A DNA stretch of 7,760 nt from Nitrospinota bacterium (GCA_022567815.1 JADFGI010000141.1:1-7760), one strand, 5' to 3'; shown: positions 1 to 6,583, counted from the first letter of the stretch. Program-made: numbers and translations. The notes: a model not told the origin generated them from the letters alone.

Positions 1-5
1 AATGG

Positions 6-272
6 ATGGCGAATGGAACCAAGGGAGAATTTAAGGACTTGAAAAATAAAATCGGTGTTCTGGAAAGGGAGATACGGGGTTTGGAAAAGGAACGGCATGT
101 CGATCAAAAATATATGTTTGAGCAATACGTTGATAAAGAATCTTTTTATCTTGCGGTCGGAAAAACCGAAGGATTGATCAGCCGGATTTTTGATCAATTG
201 AACGAATTGAGCCAGGCGGTTCACAAGTTAGTCGGAGCGGTCAATGCCAAAAGCGCGGAAAAATTCGAATGA
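6..272 (+). CDS. Small coiled-coil protein of unknown function, upstream of the terminase genes
   Basis: The 88-residue product is not recognised. It is highly charged and appears helical throughout. Residues 8-30 have heptad-like spacing of hydrophobics among K/E/R (LKNKIGVLEREI), and residues 52-78 form a second helical stretch (ISRIFDQLNELSQAVHKL), so a coiled-coil oligomer is likely. There is no signal peptide or membrane segment, which argues against a holin or spanin. The ATG is only five bases from the window edge, so its ribosome binding site cannot be seen. The frame is open to the edge, so an earlier start is possible. The 3' end overlaps the next gene by 29 bases, indicating translational coupling. 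The position just before the terminase genes suggests a packaging-accessory or lysis-module-end protein, but nothing in the sequence decides between them. Confidence 0.6.
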   Translation: MANGTKGEFKDLKNKIGVLEREIRGLEKERHVDQKYMFEQYVDKESFYLAVGKTEGLISRIFDQLNELSQAVHKLVGAVNAKSAEKFE

Positions 273-702
273 CGCGGGGAAAACCCGAAACGATATTGAA
301 AAACTGCTCACAGAGGCCGTCTCTTGCAAAAACATCATCAGAAAAAAACTGAAAACCGATCCGGACAACCTTAGCGCCCACCGAATGTATTGCGCCTATA
401 TCAGGCGGATTCTCGAAATTCAAAAAACCATGATCCAGGCCCGGTTGATAGATCATGAATCTTTGCTGATCTCCGCTCTCAGGTGTGTCGTGCAGACCCT
501 CCTGGAGAAAGGCGAGTCTCAGTCTGCGGAGGTTGTCGGGCATTATCTGGAGGATATTGGTGAAAAAGTCAGGACCCAATGGCAGGAACCCAAAGAACCA
601 GGCAGGGCTATCATGAAATCAGAACGCTCATCCAGACTGCGGTCACCGCCTTTGGCGACAACTCACCGAAGCAAAAGCAGGAACGCATCGAACGCGCCAT
701 AA
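244..702 (+). CDS. Putative terminase small subunit (by position), with a long overlap into terL
   Basis: The product is 152 residues. Residues 1-120 are helical and charged, with amphipathic stretches such as DIEKLLTEAVSCKNIIRKKL and IRRILEIQKTMIQARLID. No helix-turn-helix could be identified with confidence. The role as a DNA-recognising small terminase subunit is inferred only from size and from lying directly before the large subunit. GGAG at 234-237 precedes the ATG by 6 bases and supports this start. The start overlaps the previous gene by 29 bases. From about residue 122 the composition changes to an R/S/P-rich tail (SSRLRSPPLATTHRSKSR). That stretch is encoded by the same DNA as the N-terminus of the large terminase in another frame. 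The tail therefore looks like read-through rather than a folded domain, and an ancestral stop near 580-610 may have been lost by a frameshift. Confidence 0.6.
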   Translation: MPKARKNSNDAGKTRNDIEKLLTEAVSCKNIIRKKLKTDPDNLSAHRMYCAYIRRILEIQKTMIQARLIDHESLLISALRCVVQTLLEKGESQSAEVVGHYLEDIGEKVRTQWQEPKEPGRAIMKSERSSRLRSPPLATTHRSKSRNASNAP

Positions 703-2183
703 CGGAATTGGCATACTTCGCCCGGACGTATTTTCCGCATTATCTGACGGAAAAACCTTCCCCCATGCACCACCAGCTGTACGAAAAATTCGGTCGCAGA
801 ATCCTTCAGGCTGAATCTACGGGACAGGGGGCGAAGGAAGTTCAAGCCGCGCCTCGTGGCCATGCCAAGTCCACATTGACGACCCTGATTCTGCCGCTCT
901 GGTGCATTGCTGGCAGGCATCGGCGGTTCATCGGCGTGATCTCCGACACCACCGAACAGGCGGAAGAGTTTTTGGAATCCATCAAAGCCGAACTGGAAGT
1001 CAATGAACGCTTGCGGGAAGATTTTCCCTCAGCCTGCGGTGAAGGCCGGACGTGGAAAGTAGGAAAGATTTTAACGCGAAACGGAGTCAAGGTCGCCTGC
1101 TGGGGCAAACGTAAACGCTTGCGGGGAGTCCGGTTTGGAAGCCGACGGCCGGATCTGGTGATCTGCGATGATCTTGAGAACGACGAAAACGTCGACTCCC
1201 CGGAACAAAGAGAAAAGGATCGAAAATGGTTTTTTAAAGCGGTCATGAAAATCGGCGGCAGGTACACCGTTTACCTGGTCATTGGCACCATTCTTCATTA
1301 TGACTCGTTGTTGGCCCGGCTTCTCAAACAACCGGGTTGGAGCGGACAAAAATGGCAGGCGGTGATCCAATGGTCGAGCTCCCAGCTCTGGGAACGTTGG
1401 GAATCGATATTTTCGGATCCAGCGAACGACGATGCGGAAAAGCAAGCTGATCGATTCTTCGCGGCCCACCGGGTGGCCATGCTGGAAGGCACGGAAGTTC
1501 TTTGGCCTCAGGTGGAGCCGTATGAGTACCTCATGAAGATGCGGGTTTCCGATGGCCCTGCTTATTTTGATTCGGAAAAGCAAAATGAACCGATCAACCC
1601 GGACGATTGCCTGTTCCAGGAAGACTGGTTTTCCTTCTATGACGAGGACGAAATCGCCCTGCGATTATCCAACGGTGATTACCAGGGGTTTTACTGCGCC
1701 ATCGATCCCTCGATGGGGCATGCCTCCAGAAAATCCGACCCCTCCGCCATTCTTGTAGGTGCGGTTAGGGAAAATGGCGTGATCGATGTCCTTACCGCCG
1801 ATATTAAAAAACGTCATCCCGATCGCATCATGGAAGATCTGTTTCAATTGCATGAACATTATAAATTCGACCGCATCGTGATTGAGGAGGTGCAGTTTCA
1901 GGAACTGTTCAAAGACCAGGTCATTCGGGAAGGAGCGAAAAGAGGAATTTATCTGGCCGTTCAAGGGGTGCGCCCTCATGCCGACAAGACGCTGAGGATT
2001 TCCAAATTGCAACCCCATATCAAAAACGGATTGATCCGTTTTAGCAGACACGACCGCATCCTTCTCGATCAGCTCAAATACTTTCCCAAAGCCGATCATG
2101 ACGATGGACCCGACGCTCTGGAGATGCTGTTCAGTCTGATTGCTTCCGGCAGAAACGGGCCGAGAATAAGGAGAATCGTGTAA
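579..2183 (+). CDS. terL: Phage terminase large subunit (packaging ATPase and nuclease)
   Basis: This is the motor that pumps DNA into the prohead and cuts the concatemer; it acts in the cytoplasm docked on the portal. The 534-residue product is full length for the family. Residues 91-99 (APRGHAKST) are a terminase-type Walker A. Residues 193-200 (LVICDDLE) are Walker B with D197/D198. VIGTILH (234-240) matches the coupling motif with T237. The RNase H-like nuclease follows: AIDPSMG (374-380, D376), IVIEEVQF (433-440, E436/E437) and HDDGPDALE (507-515, D508/D509/D512) supply the acidic metal-binding residues. The FARTYFPHYL region near residues 48-56 is also typical. The ATG at 579 has only a weak SD and lies inside the preceding gene. 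A TTG at 708, just past that gene's stop, is an alternative, but it would remove N-terminal residues that look family-like. Confidence 0.95.
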   Translation: MAGTQRTRQGYHEIRTLIQTAVTAFGDNSPKQKQERIERAITELAYFARTYFPHYLTEKPSPMHHQLYEKFGRRILQAESTGQGAKEVQAAPRGHAKSTLTTLILPLWCIAGRHRRFIGVISDTTEQAEEFLESIKAELEVNERLREDFPSACGEGRTWKVGKILTRNGVKVACWGKRKRLRGVRFGSRRPDLVICDDLENDENVDSPEQREKDRKWFFKAVMKIGGRYTVYLVIGTILHYDSLLARLLKQPGWSGQKWQAVIQWSSSQLWERWESIFSDPANDDAEKQADRFFAAHRVAMLEGTEVLWPQVEPYEYLMKMRVSDGPAYFDSEKQNEPINPDDCLFQEDWFSFYDEDEIALRLSNGDYQGFYCAIDPSMGHASRKSDPSAILVGAVRENGVIDVLTADIKKRHPDRIMEDLFQLHEHYKFDRIVIEEVQFQELFKDQVIREGAKRGIYLAVQGVRPHADKTLRISKLQPHIKNGLIRFSRHDRILLDQLKYFPKADHDDGPDALEMLFSLIASGRNGPRIRRIV

Positions 2184-2229
2184 CACAAAACAATTTTTAG
2201 AAATCCTCTTAATTTATAAAGATCGAATC

Positions 2230-2739
2230 ATGCCTATCGCAAACACCGTTGAAGCCACCATCGTTGCCAATTTCGAAGACCGCTTGACCGGTCCCTCGCA
2301 AAAAGCATTTGAACAGTTTAGAAGAAATGCCGAGTCCGCATTCAGGGCCGTATCCGCTTCCGGCCAGGCGGCTTTTGCCAGGATAAAATCGGCCCAACAA
2401 TCTGCATTGAATTTTGACCCCGTTCCCAGCCGGGGACCGGGCGGATTGGTCCCCATCAACGACAATCCCCTGGGATTGGACCTGGAACTTCAGTTCGCTC
2501 CACCCTCCTTCGCGTCCGGGATTAACTTTGTTCCCCGCGACATGCTGGCTCGGATACACAAGGGAGAAACCGTGCTTCCCCGGCCTCAGGCGGAACAATT
2601 CCGCCGTGGTGGATTCGGCGGCGACAACATCACCTTCAATATTACCGGCGGCTTTGTGCCCGATCAGGCCACCGCCCGGAAATTCGCCCGCATGCTGGAA
2701 GGCGAACGCCACCGGCTCACCGAAAGAAGGAGCGTTTAA
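2230..2739 (+). CDS. Miniature tape-measure-like protein between terminase and portal
   Basis: The 169-residue product resembles the two ends of a tail tape measure protein joined without the long helical centre. Residues 6-55 (VEATIVANFEDRLTGPSQKA onward) resemble tape measure N-termini and form an Ala/Arg-rich amphipathic helix. Residues 94-120 carry the C-terminal signature (GINFVPRDMLARIHKGETVLP). Residues 133-165 give a beta strand plus helix (NITFNITGG, then ARKFARMLEGERHRL), also common at such C-termini. Residues 62-92 are a Pro/Gly-rich linker. Tape measure proteins are usually several hundred to well over a thousand residues and are encoded among tail genes, so both size and position are odd. 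There is no clear SD before the ATG; the 46-base gap after the terminase is AT-rich. It could be a stand-alone structural protein that kept the C-terminal motif, or an internally deleted relic. The reading frame itself is intact. Confidence 0.75.
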   Translation: MPIANTVEATIVANFEDRLTGPSQKAFEQFRRNAESAFRAVSASGQAAFARIKSAQQSALNFDPVPSRGPGGLVPINDNPLGLDLELQFAPPSFASGINFVPRDMLARIHKGETVLPRPQAEQFRRGGFGGDNITFNITGGFVPDQATARKFARMLEGERHRLTERRSV

Positions 2740-2813
2740 CTCCACTACGTGGGGAGGACCCCGTTACACGGGGAGGAAGAGAGGGGCTAACGCTCGCTGC
2801 GCTCACCAGCCCC
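2740..2813. repeat. Cluster of three consecutive hairpins in the spacer before the portal gene
   Basis: Starting at the first base after the upstream stop codon there are three inverted repeats in a row. CTCCAC (2740-2745) pairs with GTGGGG (2749-2754) with one G-T wobble. CCCCG (2759-2763) pairs perfectly with CGGGG (2769-2773) around TTACA. GGGGCT (2783-2788) pairs perfectly with AGCCCC (2808-2813). No T-run follows any of them, so a classical intrinsic terminator is not supported. They look like parts of palindromic intergenic repeats. As RNA they would form a structured segment between the terminase-side and portal-side genes. Confidence 0.6.
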
Positions 2814-2845
2814 GAAAAACCTTAAAAACCTATTGCGCGTCAGCA

Positions 2846-2881
2846 CTGGGTCCAGCGTCACGCTGGCCAGCCCTGGGCTGG
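2846..2881. repeat. Two abutting 15-bp palindromes (CCAGC-N5-GCTGG) before the portal
   Basis: Positions 2852-2866 read CCAGCGT-C-ACGCTGG and 2867-2881 read CCAGCCC-T-GGGCTGG. Each is a perfect inverted repeat with 7-bp arms and one central base, and the two abut exactly. A CTGG-GT-CCAG pairing (2846-2855) and GCTGGCCAGC (2862-2871) across the junction give alternative foldings, so the CTGG/CCAG words alternate five times. The second palindrome ends two bases before the portal SD site (GGAG, 2884-2887). It may be a REP/BIME-like chromosomal repeat, an mRNA structure limiting portal translation, or a binding site for a dimeric protein. Confidence 0.8.
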
Positions 2882-2891
2882 TTGGAGAAAC

Positions 2892-4112
2892 ATGAATATA
2901 TTTCATTGGATAAAAAACATTGCCACCAAACAAAGCGCGGTCAGCCGGGCGCTCACCCTGTTTCTTCCGCTCGATCAGGGAGTCTCGACCCGCGCCGATT
3001 ACGCCACGCTGGCTAAAGAGGGTTTCACCCAGAACAGTGTTGTATTCGCCTGCATAAAGGAAATTGCCGGAGCGGCAGCGGGAGTTGACTGGCTTCTTTA
3101 TCAACGCCTGGCCGATGGCGGACGCAAGGAAATTCTCTCCCACCCGCTATTAAATCTGATCCAACGGCCAAATCCCCTGCAGGGAAAATTCGAGTTTATC
3201 GAATCCGCGATCGGGTACCTGTATGTTTCAGGAAACGCGTATTTGGAAATGGTCGGTCCAACCGGGGAGGTTTCATCGCCGCGTAACAACCATGCGGAAG
3301 GATCACCTCCCAGGGAGATTTATGCATTGCGTCCCGACCGAATGAAGATTGTGCCGCACCCGGTGAACCTGGTCGCGGGCTATGAGTACCGTGTGAACGG
3401 TCAAACCGTTTATCTTTCCCGCGACCGGATTCTACATCTGAAACTGTTTCATCCCCTGGACGACTGGTATGGGTTTTCTCCCATCCAGGTGGCGGCATTG
3501 GCTATCGATAAACTTAACGCCGGTGATAAATGGAATTCCGCGTTATTGCGAAATTCCGCTGTGCCTTCCGGAGCCCTCGTTTCCAAGGAAAGGCTGACGG
3601 ACGAACAATTCAGCCGGTTGAAAAAGGAAATGCGCGAGCAGATTCAGGGCATTCGCAACGCCAGGGAACCTTTACTGCTGGAGCAGGATCTGGATTGGAA
3701 AGAACTCAGTATTTCCCCTAAAGACATGGACTGGATCGAGGGGCTCAAGTTCAGCGCGTTGCAGATCGCCCAAATCTATAATATGCCACCGGAATTGATC
3801 GGCCTGCAACCGGCGACTTACCAAAACCGCAAGGAAGGCAGGAAAGCGTTGTACACGGAAGTTGTCTGTCCCGCTTTGAACCGCCTGCGTGATGCGTTCA
3901 ACAACCAGCTCACTCCCAAATTCGGCAAGGATCTTTTCCTGGACTATGACAAGGACAAAATCGAAGCTCTGGCGGAGGATCAGGAGTCGTTATGGAAGCG
4001 GGCGAACGACAGCCAGTTTCTGACCATCAATGAAAAACGCCATCTGGTCGGGTACGACGATATTCCCGGCGGCGACGGGTTGGTTTCCGTAAATCCGAAT
4101 CCATCTTCTTAA
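2892..4112 (+). CDS. HK97-type phage portal protein
   Basis: The product forms the dodecameric ring at one capsid vertex through which DNA enters and leaves, and it docks terminase and connector. The 406 residues match the HK97/lambda-like portal family in length and order. Visible features are the N-terminal region with VFACIKEIAGAAAGVDWLLY (51-70), HPLLNLIQRPNP (84-95), GNAYLEMVGP (114-123), the stem-proximal segment YGFSPIQVAALAID (193-206), LKFSALQIAQIYNMPPELIG (285-304), and the C-terminal helical region from about 320. The start is supported by GGAG at 2884-2887, four bases from the ATG. Residues 127-142 interrupt the usual smooth run GPTGE-IYALRPDRM. They are encoded by a palindromic insertion described separately, which keeps the frame. 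The prohead protease gene begins 17 bases after the stop, consistent with one operon. Confidence 0.95.
   Translation: MNIFHWIKNIATKQSAVSRALTLFLPLDQGVSTRADYATLAKEGFTQNSVVFACIKEIAGAAAGVDWLLYQRLADGGRKEILSHPLLNLIQRPNPLQGKFEFIESAIGYLYVSGNAYLEMVGPTGEVSSPRNNHAEGSPPREIYALRPDRMKIVPHPVNLVAGYEYRVNGQTVYLSRDRILHLKLFHPLDDWYGFSPIQVAALAIDKLNAGDKWNSALLRNSAVPSGALVSKERLTDEQFSRLKKEMREQIQGIRNAREPLLLEQDLDWKELSISPKDMDWIEGLKFSALQIAQIYNMPPELIGLQPATYQNRKEGRKALYTEVVCPALNRLRDAFNNQLTPKFGKDLFLDYDKDKIEALAEDQESLWKRANDSQFLTINEKRHLVGYDDIPGGDGLVSVNPNPSS
3265..3317. repeat. In-frame palindromic insertion within the portal gene
   Basis: The repeated pentamer GGGAG occurs at 3265-3269 and 3313-3317, exactly 48 bp (16 codons) apart. 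The enclosed DNA folds on itself: GGGAGGT (3265-3271) pairs perfectly with ACCTCCC (3305-3311), and inside it CCGCGT (3279-3284) pairs with ATGCGG (3292-3297) with one wobble, around the loop AACAACC. The insertion encodes V127 to E142 (VSSPRNNHAEGSPPRE), which is polar and disordered-looking. Removing 48 bp rejoins GPTG-E-IYALRPDRM, a typical portal sequence at this point. This resembles the way Rickettsia palindromic elements sit inside genes. Identity with any named element family is not claimed. Confidence 0.7.
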
Positions 4113-4129
4113 GCAATGAGGAAATTTGT

Positions 4130-4801
4130 ATGAAAGAAATCAAATCGTTTCCGTTCAAAATTGACCAGATCGACGAATCCGGGGAGTTCACCGGCTACGC
4201 TTCCACCTTTGGAGAAGTTGACCTGGGCGGAGATGTTGTCGAAAAAGGATCGTTTAAGAAAACCCTTCGGGAAACCAAAGGCAGGATTCCCATATTGGAT
4301 CACCACGATCCCACCCGGCAGATCGGATGGAACCTGGAGGCCAGGGAAGATGACCGGGGGTTGCTGGTGCGCGGTCTGCTGGACCTCAATGTCCGGGTCG
4401 CCAGGGAACGCCATTCCCTCATGAAAATGGCGGTTCAGGTGGGAGGGCGCACAGGTCTTTCCATTGGCTTCCGGGCTATCAAGGAAGAACCCGACAAGAA
4501 AAATCCAATGATCCGCCGTCTCAAAGAAATTCAACTTTTCGAGTACAGCATCGTCACCTTTCCCATGAATCCGCAAGCTGGCGTGACCACCATTAAAGCC
4601 CGGCAGAATCTGTTGCATCAATTTCTCCGGCAGGAAATTGGGTTGGACAAACAACGCACCCGGCAAGCTCTCATCAATTTAAAGTCACTCCTTTGCCAAA
4701 CGGAGCCGGAAACCCACTCCGAAACGCCAGGAGCCGACATTATGGAGACTTCTATTCTTCACTCCATGAAAACCCTTTTAACCAATTTGAAAACCAATTA
4801 A
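4130..4801 (+). CDS. Prohead (capsid maturation) protease, HK97 gp4 / peptidase U35 type
   Basis: This serine protease sits inside the prohead and removes the delta region of the capsid protein before expansion. The 223 residues show the family landmarks: GEFTGYASTFGEVDLGGDVV (18-37), ILDHHDPTRQIG (55-66) with the likely catalytic His59, TGLSIGFRA (108-116) with Ser111 as nucleophile, and LFEYSIVTFPMNPQA (136-150) with Glu138. The assignment of catalytic residues is by family pattern. A GAGG site at 4118-4121 lies eight bases before the ATG. The tail after about residue 157 is helical and charged; the final 20 or so residues (METSILHSMKTLLTNLKTN) have no recognised role and may be self-cleaved or act as a scaffold contact. 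It lies between portal and major capsid genes, the standard order. Confidence 0.93.
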   Translation: MKEIKSFPFKIDQIDESGEFTGYASTFGEVDLGGDVVEKGSFKKTLRETKGRIPILDHHDPTRQIGWNLEAREDDRGLLVRGLLDLNVRVARERHSLMKMAVQVGGRTGLSIGFRAIKEEPDKKNPMIRRLKEIQLFEYSIVTFPMNPQAGVTTIKARQNLLHQFLRQEIGLDKQRTRQALINLKSLLCQTEPETHSETPGADIMETSILHSMKTLLTNLKTN

Positions 4802-4876
4802 AGCCTCCTCCCTTTTTGTTTTTAGCAAAGTGAAATTTGGGAAGACAGGAGCATCCACCCTTAGGAGTTATTAAAC

Positions 4877-6070
4877 ATGAATGAAATCAAACAACTTGTT
4901 GATGAGTTGAATCAGGCCTTCTTAGAGCACAAGGTCAAAAACGATCAACGTCTCGCCGATCTGGAGAAAAATGGCCGGGTCGATCCGCTTCTGGAACAGC
5001 AGGTCAACCGCATTTCCAGCGAGATTCAGGACCTCACCGATGTGAAACAGGGATTGGAAAGAATTCAGACCCAGCTCAACCGCCCCGGATTTGAATTCCA
5101 CCGCGAGTCCTTTGATCCGCTTGCCGAGAAAAAGAAAGCCGCAGTTGAAAAATATTTGCGCAAAGGCGAGGCCGCGATGGCTCCCGACGAAATCAAATAT
5201 CTTTCGTCCGAGCAGGATCCTAACGGCGGTTACTGGGTGACGTCCGGGATGTCGAACATGATCGTCAACAAAGTGTTCGAAACCTCACCCATGCGTAATG
5301 TCGCCACCGTGGAAACCATTTCCAGCGACGCATTGGAAATTCCCAACGATCTGAGCGAAGCCAACGCCGCCTGGGCAACGGAGGAAAGTGCGCGTCCGGA
5401 AACCGATGCGCCGACCATCGGCATTCACAGCATTCCCGTGCACGAACTTTACGCCATGCCCAAAGCGACGCAAACCTTGCTGGACGATTCCAGGATCGAT
5501 GTCGAAAACTGGTTGGCCGGGAAAGTGGCGGACAAGTTTTCCCGCCTGGAAAACGCCGCGTTCATCAACGGCGATGGCGTGGGCAAACCTCGTGGAATTC
5601 TCACCTTCCCTGCCGGGACAACCAATCCAGGGCAGGTTCAGCAGGTGAACTCGGGTAGCGCTTCAGCGCTCACCGCCGATGGCCTGCGCACTGCCGTTTA
5701 CGCCTTGAAGAGTCCTTACCTAAAAAGCGGCAGATGGTTGATGAACCGAGGTACGGTGGAATTGATCTCCAAGCTCAAGGACACCACCGGGCAATATCTC
5801 TGGCAACCCTCGCTGGAAGCTGGGGAGTTACAGACCCTGCTTGGGTATCCGATAGAACGCATGGAAGACATGCCCGCCGTGGCCGCGAATTCCCTTTCGC
5901 TGGCGTTCGGCGATTTCCGTCAGGCATACACCATTGTTGATCGAATGGGCGTGCGCGTTCTGCGCGATCCCTTCAGCGGCAAACCCTTCGTTTTGTTCTA
6001 CACGACAAAACGAACCGGCGGCGACATCACTAATTTCGAGGCGTTTGTGATTCAAAAAACAGCCGCATAA
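4877..6070 (+). CDS. Major capsid protein, HK97 fold, with N-terminal delta region
   Basis: This protein builds the icosahedral shell. Residues 1-68 are a charged coiled coil (LVDELNQAFLEHKV, ISSEIQDLTDVKQGLERI) corresponding to the scaffolding delta region that the upstream protease should remove. The mature part probably begins around 95-112, before SSEQDPNGGYWV, though the exact site cannot be read. The mature domain shows SPMRNVATVE (137-146), the E-loop region (about 150-185, ALEIPND to AWATEESARPETDAP), MPKATQTLLDDS (194-205), AFINGDGVGKPRGIL (228-242), and the C-terminal LLGYPIERMEDMP (321-333) and FGDFRQAYTIVDRMGVRVLRDP (344-365). The 397-residue length is normal. AGGAG at 4863-4867, nine bases from the ATG, is the strongest SD in the window, fitting high expression. 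The 75-base gap before it holds a pyrimidine tract (CCTCCTCCCTTTTTG) without a stem. Confidence 0.96.
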   Translation: MNEIKQLVDELNQAFLEHKVKNDQRLADLEKNGRVDPLLEQQVNRISSEIQDLTDVKQGLERIQTQLNRPGFEFHRESFDPLAEKKKAAVEKYLRKGEAAMAPDEIKYLSSEQDPNGGYWVTSGMSNMIVNKVFETSPMRNVATVETISSDALEIPNDLSEANAAWATEESARPETDAPTIGIHSIPVHELYAMPKATQTLLDDSRIDVENWLAGKVADKFSRLENAAFINGDGVGKPRGILTFPAGTTNPGQVQQVNSGSASALTADGLRTAVYALKSPYLKSGRWLMNRGTVELISKLKDTTGQYLWQPSLEAGELQTLLGYPIERMEDMPAVAANSLSLAFGDFRQAYTIVDRMGVRVLRDPFSGKPFVLFYTTKRTGGDITNFEAFVIQKTAA

Positions 6071-6091
6071 GCGGGCCATGAGTCAGTGTTC

Positions 6092-6155
6092 AGAATATAG
6101 AACCCAGAACCCAGAATTCAGGAGATTAAAACCTTCTGGATTCTGGCACCTGAAT
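6092..6155. repeat. Imperfect hairpin repeat between capsid gene and next gene
   Basis: A 14-bp left arm (6111-6124, CCAGAATTCAGGAG) pairs with 6133-6146 (CTTCTGGATTCTGG) at 12 of 14 positions, around an eight-base loop (ATTAAAAC). A competing 7-bp perfect pairing joins ATTCAGG (6116-6122) to CCTGAAT (6149-6155). Upstream, ATAGAACCC/CAGAACCC is a short direct repeat of AGAACCC (6100-6112). The TTCTGG/CCAGAA words suggest a dispersed intergenic repeat. No T-run follows directly; TTTTTT at 6165-6170 lies some 18 bases after the main stem, which is too far for a standard terminator. Confidence 0.65.
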
Positions 6156-6170
6156 CTTAAATGCTTTTTT

Positions 6171-6174
6171 GGAG
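6171..6174 (+). promoter_or_regulatory. Ribosome binding site that sets the start at 6184
   Basis: GGAG here lies nine bases before ATG at 6184. A TTG at 6169 could extend the same frame by five codons, but it overlaps this SD site and would have no SD of its own, so ATG 6184 is preferred. Confidence 0.75.
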
Positions 6175-6183
6175 ATTTTGAAT

Positions 6184-6558
6184 ATGCGAGATTTAAAAAA
6201 CAATATGGACGCGGTCAAATCCATTGATCCCGCCACCCACAATTCCAATCAGACCGGGACCGGTGTGGACCTACAGGGATACGAGGCGGCAATGGCCATA
6301 GTTTATTCCGGCGCCCTCACCGATGGCACCCACACGCCTAAGTTGCAGGAGTCGGATGACAATTCCAGCTACACCGATGTGGCCGCCGCCGATGTGGTTG
6401 GAACCCTGGCAAACATCAGTGCCAACGCAGTGCAACGGGTTGGCTACAAAGGCGGAAAACGCTACGTTCGGGTGTTCGTCACCTCCAACGGAAGCACAGG
6501 CGCGATTTACGGCGCGATGATGATTCGCGGTGTTCCGCATCACGCACCTGTTGCCTGA
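6184..6558 (+). CDS. Small beta-rich phage structural protein downstream of the capsid gene
   Basis: The 124-residue product starts MRDLKNNMDAVKSIDPA. It contains a glycine/aspartate-rich beta pattern: GTGVDLQGYEAAMAIVYSGA, then the segment around TDGTHTPKLQESDDNSSYTDV, then the segment around VGYKGGKRYVRVFVT, ending MMIRGVPHHAPVA. I recall similar short proteins placed after major capsid genes in prophages, with no established function. The position and strand-rich composition make a capsid decoration or stabilising protein plausible; this is inference. There is no signal peptide, membrane segment or nuclease motif. The preceding hairpin repeat separates it from the capsid gene by 113 bases, but the operon direction is unchanged. 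The Asp/Asn-rich loop near residues 53-60 could be a turn; metal binding is not claimed. Confidence 0.82.
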   Translation: MRDLKNNMDAVKSIDPATHNSNQTGTGVDLQGYEAAMAIVYSGALTDGTHTPKLQESDDNSSYTDVAAADVVGTLANISANAVQRVGYKGGKRYVRVFVTSNGSTGAIYGAMMIRGVPHHAPVA

Positions 6559-6572
6559 TAAAGTTTTTATCA
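6556..6572. repeat. AT-rich perfect hairpin at a stop codon
   Basis: TGATAAA (6556-6562) pairs perfectly with TTTATCA (6566-6572) around a three-base loop; the left arm begins with the TGA stop of the upstream gene. The stem has a single G-C pair and no T-run after it, so it is too weak to call a terminator. Confidence 0.4.
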
Positions 6573-6583
6573 AAGTACAACTC

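Noticed and set aside
1..34. Short frame from ATG at 2 to TAA at 34, possibly the end of an upstream gene
   Set aside because: Only about ten codons are visible, so it cannot be told from chance.
1665..2186. 173-residue minus-strand frame opposite the terminase nuclease domain
   Set aside because: It lies entirely antisense to a well-supported gene, matches nothing recognisable and has no independent start signal.
2209..2745. 178-residue minus-strand frame opposite the tape-measure-like gene
   Set aside because: I considered it as an alternative to the plus-strand gene. The plus frame carries the tape measure C-terminal motif and the operon direction, so the minus frame is a shadow.
2414..3016. 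200-residue plus-strand frame across the end of the tape-measure-like gene, the spacer and the portal start
   Set aside because: It has a shifted-frame composition (many W/P/R/S), no SD, and crosses repeat DNA; the two frames it overlaps have recognisable protein families.
4109..4666. 185-residue minus-strand frame opposite the prohead protease
   Set aside because: The plus frame has the protease His and Ser motifs in the right order; this one has no family features.
4802..4830. Pyrimidine/T-rich tract after the protease gene as a terminator
   Set aside because: There is no stable stem before the T-rich run, and the capsid gene follows on the same strand with a strong SD.
5657..5670. AGCGC-TTCA-GCGCT hairpin within the capsid gene
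   Set aside because: It is a short palindrome inside an Ala/Ser codon run (GSASALTA) and can be explained by codon choice; no insertion signature in the protein.
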